This document shows positions 1-7,800 of a stretch of 10,324 nt of DNA, in pieces; the stretch's first letter is position 1, and each line of letters opens with the position of its first letter. Source of the DNA: Saprospiraceae bacterium. Its GTDB lineage: Bacteria; Bacteroidota; Bacteroidia; Chitinophagales; Saprospiraceae. The DNA is taken from the NCBI GenBank assembly GCA_029262975.1, contig JAJCYJ010000597.1, positions 1 through 10,324 on the forward strand. The letters run 5' to 3'. The position numbers and the translations under genes were made by a program. Under the pieces are notes generated by a model, which worked only from the letters and a program-made list of their open reading frames with translations, had not been told where the DNA came from and ran no database searches.

Positions 1-1740
1 TAACTGGATCACAGGATTATTAAATGTTTGCGCGTCTCTATTTCCTAACAACCAAATATCAAATGCTCCCGGTACCGGTGAAGACACTGGAAAATCAATG
101 TTTACCTGAAGTTGTGTCGGTGATCCAACAGCTTTGTTAAATCCTGCTCTGAATGTATGTCTGTTCGAAGGCTTGAATACTAATACTGCTCTTGGTTGAA
201 ATGCAGTTTCATCCAGGAAGTTAAATTGATCAAATCTTCCTGCAAGTACTAAATCTAACTTATCTCCTAATGCAAATTTACCCTGTAGATAAGCACCGTA
301 AATGGAGAAGTCATCATCATCTTCATTTCTACCATAGACCTGGTTGAAGGTGTTGGCAGTTGAACTTCTGTAATCAAAACCAGCAGTAAAATTACTATTC
401 AAGAGACTAGGCATATCCCAGTTATACTGAAGTTGCCCCTCGAGTTGTTTTCTGGCAACAGTGGTTGTATTTCCAGTTTGGTATAAAAAGGTAGGGTTCT
501 CATCAGATCCTCCGTCATTAGTTAGCCAAAAGATTTGTCCAAATAAACCGCCTTTCTGAAATCTTCCCTGGACCCAATATTCAGTAGCCTGAGAAAGACC
601 TTCTCCCTGTGAATTATAGAAAACGTGTGATGCTGAATTCGTACCACCTGAGATATTTATAGATAAGTCATCTTGGGGTCTGAACTCTAAAGTTGCATTT
701 AATAAAAACTGACGCCAGTCATTTTGCATCATATTACCATCACCATCCGGATCAAGATCCTGCTCATTTAAGAGTACAGTTCCTGCCTGTGTAGCATCGA
801 CGATACCCCCGTTAATAGCAGGTTTACTTACCGTACGGCTAAACTTTGCCATTTGTGCTAAATCTGTAGGATCATTTACATCTAAAGTAAATTCATTTCC
901 TTTCTTGAGGAGACCATTTATTTTAAAACCAAATTTGTCTGAAACCTTGGTCGCATGTCTTATAGCACCACCAAAAGTATTCAGTTCCCCACCGACTAAT
1001 TCGATTGTTGTCCCGGGAACATCGATAGGAGACTTACTGATAAAGTGTACCACGCCAGAAGTAACATCCGGACCATAAAGTGCTGATCCCGGACCTCTAA
1101 CTACTTCGATTCTTTCTAAGTCAATATTATTCAACGGAGAATTCAGTGCATCAAATGTACCTAAACCCGGACCTGACAGGGACCGATAATCAAGGATTGG
1201 AAAAGATGCAGATCCAAAGATACCTCCATCACCTCTCAATTGAATATTGATCACTGATGCAGACTGTTGTTGAATTGTTACTCCAGGCATACTAATCAAG
1301 TTTCTCGCCGGGTTATCCTGCGGCGACGCGGCTAACTTACGTGCAGTGATAATAGATATAGAAGCTGGAGCCTCCTGTATCTTTTCTCTTCTTCTCGATG
1401 CAGAGATTACTACATCATCTCCCAGTAAAATACCTTCAGTAAGGGTAATACTGAGATTTGAAGAAGGTCCTGTTAAATCCATTTCTTGACTGGTAAATCC
1501 AGTGAATGAAATGATAATTACAAGTGGGAATGATCGGGTAGTATTAAAACTAAAGGTCCCGTCAATGTCAGATGTAGTTCCTTCAGTAGTACCCTGGATA
1601 ATAACATTGGCACCAATTAAGGCTTCTCCGGATTCGTCGAAGACAGTACCTGCTATTTGACCTTGTGCTGTCATTGTGACGCCTATAAGAAGACATACAC
1701 CAAGCGACAGTAACTTGGTTACATTTATCAGATTTTTCAT
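1..1740 (-). CDS. TonB-dependent outer-membrane receptor, N-terminal 580 residues (3' end beyond the left edge)
   Basis: This is an outer-membrane beta-barrel importer that takes up a substrate (siderophore, vitamin, glycan or similar) using energy from TonB-ExbBD. The frame is open from the ATG at 1740 to base 1, giving 580 codons with no stop. Residues 1-26 form a signal peptide with a hydrophobic core (LLSLGVCLLIGV) and a TAQG-type cleavage region. Residues 28-102 are a carboxypeptidase-regulatory-like beta domain (GTVFDESGEALIGANV, then DIDGTFSF). A TonB-box-like stretch (DDVVISASRR, about 108-117) leads into the plug, about 120-240, with MPGVTIQQ, INIQLRG and IERIEVVRGPGSALYGPDV-like plug motifs (the last at about 208-225). 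The barrel begins after that; FRAGFNKAVGSP and similar strands follow. Families of this type run to roughly 900-1000 residues, so much of the barrel is missing. It lacks a partner SusD gene and clear SusC features. The substrate cannot be told from sequence. No Shine-Dalgarno precedes the start, as is usual in Bacteroidota. Confidence 0.93.
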   Translation of the reverse strand, partial: MKNLINVTKLLSLGVCLLIGVTMTAQGQIAGTVFDESGEALIGANVIIQGTTEGTTSDIDGTFSFNTTRSFPLVIIISFTGFTSQEMDLTGPSSNLSITLTEGILLGDDVVISASRRREKIQEAPASISIITARKLAASPQDNPARNLISMPGVTIQQQSASVINIQLRGDGGIFGSASFPILDYRSLSGPGLGTFDALNSPLNNIDLERIEVVRGPGSALYGPDVTSGVVHFISKSPIDVPGTTIELVGGELNTFGGAIRHATKVSDKFGFKINGLLKKGNEFTLDVNDPTDLAQMAKFSRTVSKPAINGGIVDATQAGTVLLNEQDLDPDGDGNMMQNDWRQFLLNATLEFRPQDDLSINISGGTNSASHVFYNSQGEGLSQATEYWVQGRFQKGGLFGQIFWLTNDGGSDENPTFLYQTGNTTTVARKQLEGQLQYNWDMPSLLNSNFTAGFDYRSSTANTFNQVYGRNEDDDDFSIYGAYLQGKFALGDKLDLVLAGRFDQFNFLDETAFQPRAVLVFKPSNRHTFRAGFNKAVGSPTQLQVNIDFPVSSPVPGAFDIWLLGNRDAQTFNNPVIQL

Positions 1741-1764
1741 ACAAGTTATTTGTTAGTAAATTTT

Positions 1765-1783
1765 CGGACTTCTTTTAAGTCCG
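1765..1783 (-). promoter_or_regulatory. Perfect hairpin in the leader of the receptor gene
   Basis: The arms CGGACTT (1765-1771) and AAGTCCG (1777-1783) are exactly complementary around a 5-base loop. Read on the minus strand, the hairpin ends 24 bases before the receptor ATG. No T-run directly follows on either strand, so it is not a standard intrinsic terminator. A role in translation initiation or RNA stability of the receptor mRNA is an inference. Confidence 0.45.
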
Positions 1784-1875
1784 CGACTAAAAATATGCTT
1801 TTGAACTCGATTGAGAAAATCTAATCGCTTAATTTAACTCGGAGTACAAAAATTATCTCTTTTTGGTTGCGTGGC

Positions 1876-1908
1876 AGCATAATTTGCACACAATTATAGC
1901 ATAAATTG
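1876..1908. repeat. Two 11-bp near-identical direct repeats, possible operator
   Basis: AGCATAATTTG (1876-1886) recurs as AGCATAAATTG (1898-1908), 10 of 11 bases the same, with starts 22 bp apart, which is about two helical turns. The space between also makes a dyad, ATAATT/AATTAT (1879-1884 and 1892-1897). The pair sits just downstream of the candidate minus-strand promoter in a divergent region, a place where a regulator of both genes could bind. AT-rich DNA makes chance repeats easier, so this is tentative. Confidence 0.35.
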
Positions 1909-1929
1909 TTTATTCAGAATACGACACCC

Positions 1930-1962
1930 CAAATTTACTTTGAAAATCTTTCGGCACTTCAA
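1930..1962 (-). promoter_or_regulatory. Candidate Bacteroidota-type promoter for the receptor gene
   Basis: On the minus strand, TAAATTTG (plus-strand CAAATTTA, 1930-1937) matches the -7 consensus TAnnTTTG exactly. A TTG (plus-strand CAA, 1960-1962) lies 22 bases further upstream, close to the expected spacing for the -33 element. Transcription would start near 1924, leaving a leader of about 185 bases that includes the 7-bp hairpin and the direct repeats. The match is by eye only. Confidence 0.4.
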
Positions 1963-2139
1963 CACAACTGATAATTGAAAAATCAAATTCACGATACATT
2001 CTTTGGGTCATACACACTTAAAATGCATTAATTGTGAGGTGCGGTCATGAATCATTTCTACTTCACCCAGAGTCAAAGACCGATTAATACCTTATAAATT
2101 CTTATCCTTGATACCTGAACAATGGTATAATCTTCAAAT

Positions 2140-3885
2140 ATGACTTTTTCTAATCTCGACTACACGCTCTTCTTTGGATATATCTTCTGTATAATTGGTT
2201 TTGGTATTTGGATTTCCCAGCGAAAGGGGGGAAATGAAACCTCTAAAGATTATTTTCTTGCAAGTAAATCTCTGCCATGGTGGGCTGTAGGTGGTTCATT
2301 GATTGCATCCAATATTTCCACAGAACAGATTCTTGGAATGAACGGAAGCGGTTTTGTCATGGGTATTGCTATTGCTACTTATGAATTAATGGCCGCCGCT
2401 ACCCTACTCCTGGTCGCCAAATTTTTTCTACCCGTCTTTATTAAAAAGGAGATTTATACAATGCCTCAATTTCTGGAAGTCAGATATGACAACCGTGTAA
2501 GAATTGGTTTGGCCGTATTCTGGCTCTTTCTTTTTGTCTTTGTGAATATTACTTCCGTACTATACCTCGGTGGTCTGGCTATCGAACAATTACTTGGGGT
2601 ACCGATGATTTGGGGCATTGTTGGGCTGGCATTATACTCGGCAAGTTTTTCAATATTTGGTGGTCTTAAAGCGGTCGTCTGGACTGATGTGGCCCAGGTG
2701 GTCGTACTCGTACTTGGTGGACTGATGGCAAGTTACCTGGTCATATCACAAGTGGGAGACGGTGGATTTTTATCCGGTTTAACTACACTTTATGAAAAAG
2801 TTCCAGACAAATTTGATATCATCCTTGATAGAGATAATCCGTCATATAGTTTACTTCCGGGCATAAGTGTGCTAGTGGGAGGTATGTGGATCGCCAATCT
2901 TTATTATTGGGGCACTAACCAATATATCATACAAAGAGCTCTTGCGGCTAAAAGTCTTAAAGAGGCTCAGAAAGGTGTAGCTTTTGCAGCCTTGCTAAAA
3001 TTAATGATGCCTCTAATAGTTGTACTTCCCGGTATTGCGGCATTCGTTTTAGGAGCGGAAATTGATAAAGCTGACCAGGCTTTTCCCTGGGTACTCAGTA
3101 CCCACGTCGGTGTCGGTTTTAAAGGAATAGTTTTCGCTGCCCTCGTAGCAGCTATCGGATCTTCAATTAGTTCAATGGTCAATAGTGCCTCAACCATATT
3201 TACATTAGACGTTTACAAAACTATTTTTAACAAAAAGGCTTCAGAAAAAAACCTGGTTAATACAGGAAAGATATCATCCGCACTTGCCATCCTGATCGGC
3301 GTCGTAGTAGCCCCTGCATTAGGTAACCTCGAACAGGTATTTCAATATATACAGGAATATACAGGCTTTATAAGTCCGGGTGTATTAGCAGTATTCATTT
3401 TTGGTCTTTTTTGGAAGCGATCCACTGCCAATGCGGCCCTGACAGTTGTCCTTCTTTCGATTCCACTTTCATGGGCTTTACAAACCTTTTATCCGGCACT
3501 GCCATTCCTTGACAGAATGGGTTTTAGCTTTCTTGTGCTCTCAGCCTTAGTGGTTATAATCTCCATGACAGAATTAAAAATGAACAGGGCTCAGAAAGAA
3601 AAAGATGCTTTCTTTAGGATTGTTTTGATTGGTGCTCTTGCAATGATATCAATTGCTTCTGGATTTAAAATTGTCTTTCTTGACACCGGTGTATCAAAAT
3701 GGTTCGGTTTTATTATTCTTTCGATATCAGCAATTTTAGTCTATCTACTTCTTACAGAAAGAAGGGTTGATGATAAAAAAGCAATGGATATAGAAGATTC
3801 CCTTTTCAAGACAGATAACACTTTCAATGTTCTTGCTATTGCTATATGTTCGATACTTGCTGTTATATATATCGTACTATGGTAA
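2140..3885 (+). CDS. Sodium/solute symporter (SSS family), vSGLT-like sodium/sugar transporter
   Basis: This inner-membrane protein of 581 residues couples inward sodium flow to uptake of a sugar or similar small solute. It aligns along nearly its full length with Vibrio SGLT as I remember that sequence. Matching segments include KSLPWWAVGGSLIASNIS (43-60), LYLGGLA (141-147), GGLKAVVWTDVAQV (174-187), ANLYYWG (252-258) and IQEYTGFISPG (404-414). Equivalents of the vSGLT ligand residues are present: N58, Q63, E82, N253, K287 and Q405. So are gate residues M67, Y81, Y256 and F401, and sodium-site residues A56, I59, A338, S341 and S342. The vSGLT Ser91 position is Ala85. About 14-16 membrane segments are visible. 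Residues about 480-552 form a stretch, including two hydrophobic segments, that vSGLT lacks. The start is the first ATG and begins at the expected N-terminus. The glycosyltransferase gene follows after 26 bp. The substrate is most likely a hexose but is not proven. Confidence 0.93.
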   Translation: MTFSNLDYTLFFGYIFCIIGFGIWISQRKGGNETSKDYFLASKSLPWWAVGGSLIASNISTEQILGMNGSGFVMGIAIATYELMAAATLLLVAKFFLPVFIKKEIYTMPQFLEVRYDNRVRIGLAVFWLFLFVFVNITSVLYLGGLAIEQLLGVPMIWGIVGLALYSASFSIFGGLKAVVWTDVAQVVVLVLGGLMASYLVISQVGDGGFLSGLTTLYEKVPDKFDIILDRDNPSYSLLPGISVLVGGMWIANLYYWGTNQYIIQRALAAKSLKEAQKGVAFAALLKLMMPLIVVLPGIAAFVLGAEIDKADQAFPWVLSTHVGVGFKGIVFAALVAAIGSSISSMVNSASTIFTLDVYKTIFNKKASEKNLVNTGKISSALAILIGVVVAPALGNLEQVFQYIQEYTGFISPGVLAVFIFGLFWKRSTANAALTVVLLSIPLSWALQTFYPALPFLDRMGFSFLVLSALVVIISMTELKMNRAQKEKDAFFRIVLIGALAMISIASGFKIVFLDTGVSKWFGFIILSISAILVYLLLTERRVDDKKAMDIEDSLFKTDNTFNVLAIAICSILAVIYIVLW

Positions 3886-3911
3886 AATAGATTATACCTC
3901 CTAATACTAAT

Positions 3912-4805
3912 ATGAGTGTTGCGCTTGATATTATAATCTGTACATATAATCGAGAAGAAATACTTAGAGATTGTCTTTCTTCACTGGCTTCTCAAGTCAC
4001 CAGATTTAATAATTGGGGTCTGATCATTGTCAATAATTACAGCACCTCATTTGATCCCATGACTATCGAGGTTATATCTCAAATTAAAAATATACAAGTC
4101 ACTATCGAGCAACAACCTGGACTGAGCCATGCAAGAAATACAGGTATTCGATTGAGCAATGCAACATGGCTTGGTTTTTTAGATGATGATGCTCGCGTCC
4201 CGCCTGATTATATAGAAAATGCAATGAACATAATTATTGAAAATGAATTCGATTCCTTTGGTGGACATATTCAATCCTGGTGGAAATATGGTCGCCCAAG
4301 ATGGTTGGATCAAACATTCGGATCCAAACCAATACTAAAAGAGAAGAGGGGTCTGATTAAAGATGGATATAATTGGGGTAGCAATATTTTTATAAAGAAA
4401 GAGGCCTTAGAATTTGTTGGAGGATTCCCAAATCAAATCGGCATGAAAGGTCGTCAACTGGGCTATGCTGCTGAAAACATCGTACAAATTAAATTGCGGC
4501 AGCATGATTATAAGATAGGTTATGACCCAGACTTTCACATTGACCATCTTGTAATGCCCGTCAAATTAAAATTATGGTGGCACATAAAAGCAACCTTTGC
4601 AGAGGGTAGAGATGGAAAAAATGTATTTAGAGATCAGTATCGTTTTATGGGCTTTATTATTTCACTAAAAAATTGTCTGTCCAGACCCACTAAGGCCTTG
4701 TGGAAATGGGTGACGGTTAAAGAATTTTATTGGGAAAATTTCTTTTTAGAATCGGGTAAGCCAATAGCCTTGTTCTGTGGTAAAGTAGTCTCTATTATTT
4801 CATAA
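3912..4805 (+). CDS. Glycosyltransferase family 2 (GT-A fold)
   Basis: This 297-residue enzyme is predicted to transfer a sugar from a nucleotide-sugar donor to a glycan or lipid acceptor at the cytoplasmic face of the membrane. The opening DIIICTYNREEILRDCLSSL (6-25) is the classic GT2 N-terminal strand and helix. GLSHARNTGI (70-79) and FLDDDARVP (89-97) carry the metal/donor-binding Asp cluster D91-D93. GSNIFIKKEALEFVGGF (156-172) and the acidic AAEN (E188) occupy the acceptor/catalytic-base region. A conserved-looking DHLVMP (211-216) and GRDGKNVF (232-239) lie in the C-terminal part, which ends in a hydrophobic/amphipathic segment. The residue usually Asp in the first donor-binding motif (VDNNS-type) is Asn here (V40-N41-N42-Y43-S44). 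It probably shares a transcript with the upstream symporter. No polysaccharide cluster is in view, so the product is unknown. The minus-strand ileS lies convergently 81 bp downstream. Confidence 0.9.
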   Translation: MSVALDIIICTYNREEILRDCLSSLASQVTRFNNWGLIIVNNYSTSFDPMTIEVISQIKNIQVTIEQQPGLSHARNTGIRLSNATWLGFLDDDARVPPDYIENAMNIIIENEFDSFGGHIQSWWKYGRPRWLDQTFGSKPILKEKRGLIKDGYNWGSNIFIKKEALEFVGGFPNQIGMKGRQLGYAAENIVQIKLRQHDYKIGYDPDFHIDHLVMPVKLKLWWHIKATFAEGRDGKNVFRDQYRFMGFIISLKNCLSRPTKALWKWVTVKEFYWENFFLESGKPIALFCGKVVSIIS

Positions 4806-4886
4806 ATAAAAAAGGATCTTGGCGAGCGGGTATTGTCGTTATAATACTCTCCTATTTAATTGTTACGTTGCGCTGGGATAAAAATA
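4806..4886. terminator. Convergent spacer with a weak hairpin, possible shared terminator
   Basis: This 81-bp gap lies between the ends of the glycosyltransferase (plus) and ileS (minus). GGGTATT (4828-4834) can pair with AATACTC (4843-4849) around an 8-base loop, with one G-T pair. On the minus strand a T-rich run (complement of the A-run 4808-4813) follows about 14 bases after the stem, too far for a textbook intrinsic terminator. It is the only termination-like structure I can see for either gene. Confidence 0.3.
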
Positions 4887-7800
4887 TTAAACCCGGGATG
4901 CCAGTACATTTATAGTTACATCTTCAACTAATTCAACTTCATGTCCTGTCACTTCTGATGATAATTTCAAATGGTCCGCCAACACTTCCGTCTTTATGTA
5001 TTCTGAAAATGAATGCACTGCATTTTGTACCAATTCATGGTCACTGATCGCTACATTTATTCGATCCGTCACGTCAAAATCATTTTGTTTTCTTATGTTT
5101 TGAATTCTGTTCACCAATTCTCTGGCAATACCTTCACTCTTAAGTATGTCAGTTATTGTAATGTCAAGAGCAACTGTAATATCTCCATCACTTGCCACCT
5201 GCCATCCGGGAATTTCATCTGCACTAATTTCAAAATCCTCCAAAGACAATTGATAATTTGTCTCGTTAATACTTAAATTATAATTGCCGCTTTTTTCAAT
5301 TTCTGAGATTTCATTTTGAGTAAGCCCTTCAATAGCTTGAGCTGCGGCTTTCATATCTTTTCCTAATTTTCTTCCGAGTGTTTTGAAGTTGGGTTTTATT
5401 CTCTTTTTAATTACACCTGCAGTATCTGTGATATACTCAATCTCTTTGATATTAACTTCAGACAAAATTAAATCTTCAACGGATTGTACTTGTTCTTTAA
5501 ATCTCTGATCAAGAATAGGTAAAAGTATTTTTTGTAATGGTTGGCGAACGCGTAAACTTTCCTTCTTTCGAAGCGATAACACAAGAGATGAAATCCTTTG
5601 TGCGTAGTCCATGCGCTCTTCAAGTGCCTTATCTACTGATGCTTCATCTACATTTGGAATCAGGGCAAGATGAACACTCTCATATTTTTCACGTCCAGAT
5701 GCCTGATTCAAGTTTCTATAAAGCCAATCTCCAAAAAATGGAGCGATCGGTGCCATCAATTTAGAAACAGTCTCCAGACATTCATATAAAGTCTGATATG
5801 CGGAAATTTTATCCTGGTTATAATCTCCTTTCCAAAATCTTCGGCGACACAACCTGACATACCAATTGCTCAGATGATCCTCTACAAAAGACTGAATCGC
5901 CCTTCCCGCATTAGTTGGCTCATAATCAGCGTAATCCCTATCGACATTACTAACCAGTGTGTTTAAAAGAGAAATGATCCACTTGTCAATTTCTGGTCTC
6001 TGCTTTAATGGTATATATGATTGCTCGAATGAGAACCTGTCAATATTTGCATAAAGTGCAAAGAAAGAATAGGTATTATAAAGCGTGCCGAAAAACTTGC
6101 GTCTTACTTCTTCAACACCCGCAACATCAAATTTCAAATTATCCCACGGTTGTGCATTGGTCATCATATACCATCGGGTTGGATCAGCTCCGTATTTAGA
6201 AAGCGTCTCAAATGGATCAATGACATTTCCCAATCTTTTAGACATTTTGACACCATCCTTATCTAAAACTAACCCGGTACTCACAACATTTTTGAAAGCT
6301 ACACTGTCCATGACCATTGATCCTATGGCATGGAGTGAATAAAACCATCCACGCGTTTGATCTACTCCTTCACATATAAAGTCAGCTGGAAAATTATTTT
6401 TGAAGATCTCATGATTGGCTTTTGGGTAATGCCATTGTGCAAACGGCATGGCACCCGAATCAAACCAAACATCTATCAGGTCGGATTCTCTCTTCATTGC
6501 TTGACCATCCCCTGAGACCAATATAACCTCGTCGATATATGGTTTATGCAAATCCTCTGGTACACTCTGTGTCAGCCCTAATATATCGTTTGCTTTTTTT
6601 ATTTCAGCTGTTAACTCAGAAATACTGCCGATACAGATCTCGCTGGTTCCATCTTCTGTGCGCCATAAAGGAAGCGGTGTTCCCCAATAGCGACTTCTGG
6701 ATAGATTCCAGTCCTGCAAATTCTCCAGCCAATTTCCAAATCTCTTTTCTCCGGTATGAGTAGGTTTCCAATTGATCGTGTTGTTCAATTCAACCATACG
6801 CTCTCTGAAGGCAGAAGCTTTGATAAACCAACTGTCCAGAGGATAATACAATATAGGTTTATCTGTTCGCCAGCAATGAGGATAGTTGTGCTTATATTTC
6901 TGCACATTGAAGGCCTTATTCTCTTCCTTTAATTTAATAGAGATATCAATATTTACATCACGGTAATTCTCTTCATCTTTATAATCTTTAACATATCTGC
7001 CTGCAAAGTCAGTAACCTCGTCTACAAACTTTCCTTGCTTGTCCACTAATGTCAGTGATCCAAGTCCATTCTGGCGCCCTATCCTCATATCATCGGCTCC
7101 AAATGAAGGAGCAATATGAACGATGCCCGTGCCATCAGAGGTCGATACAAAGTCACCTGTGACTACCTTGAATGCATCTCCATCAACCGGTTGGACATAG
7201 GGCAATAACTGGTGATAGCGCAACCCTTCAAGTTCAGACCCTGAATAATTGCCCAGCATCTTGTAAGGGATTAACTTATCCTCTGAACTGTAAGATTCAT
7301 AATCTGCCTCTGCTTGATCTTGTTTAAACCACTTTGACAATAAATCTTCAGCAATAATCAGATTAACAGGCTCTTTTGTATAAGGATTATAGGTAGCAAT
7401 TTTCGCATAATTGATTTTTTGACCAACGGCAAGCGCTACATTGGATGGTAAAGTCCATGGTGTAGTTGTCCATGCAAGAATATAGAGCCCACCTGCTGCA
7501 TTCCCTTCAAATATAGCAGCTGATTTTTCATCATTAATAACTTCAAACTGTGCTACCGCTGAAGTGTCACTTACGTCTTTATAAGCACCCGGCATATTCA
7601 ATTCGTGAGAACTAAGTCCTGTGCCTGCAGCCGGTGAATATGGTTGAATTGTGTATCCTTTATATATTAGTTTTTTGGAATGTAGGATTTTGAGCAAACT
7701 CCAAACTGATTCTATATAATCATTGGTAAATGTAATGTATGGATTATCAAGGTCAGCCCAATAACCCATTTTACGTGTCAGGTCATCCCACATTTCTTTA

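Larger units (their letters stand above)
1741..2139. other. Divergent intergenic region (399 bp) between the receptor and symporter genes
   Basis: This stretch separates two genes transcribed away from each other and holds no supported gene. It is AT-rich and contains a perfect 7-bp hairpin (1765-1783), a smaller inverted repeat CGATT/AATCG (1808-1812 and 1823-1827), two near-identical 11-bp direct repeats (1876-1886 and 1898-1908), and a candidate minus-strand promoter (1930-1962). No convincing plus-strand TAnnTTTG promoter was found for the symporter; the nearest match is TATCCTTG at 2103-2110, without a well-placed TTG. I recognise no known riboswitch here. Confidence 0.7.

Noticed and set aside
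2047..2097. 16-codon open frame upstream of the symporter
   Set aside because: Very short, no ribosome-binding signal, no recognisable features; expected by chance.
2126..2131. TATAAT box just before the symporter start
   Set aside because: It is only 8 bases before the ATG, has no matching -35, and Bacteroidota do not use the E. coli sigma-70 consensus.
3896..3902. ACCTCCT shortly before the glycosyltransferase ATG
   Set aside because: This is the anti-Shine-Dalgarno sequence itself and cannot pair with 16S rRNA; it is most likely coincidence.
5013..6763. Several open frames on the plus strand across ileS, and similar ones opposite the symporter and metalloprotease
   Set aside because: They lie antisense to strongly conserved coding regions, have no family resemblance, and their composition is explained by the opposite strand.
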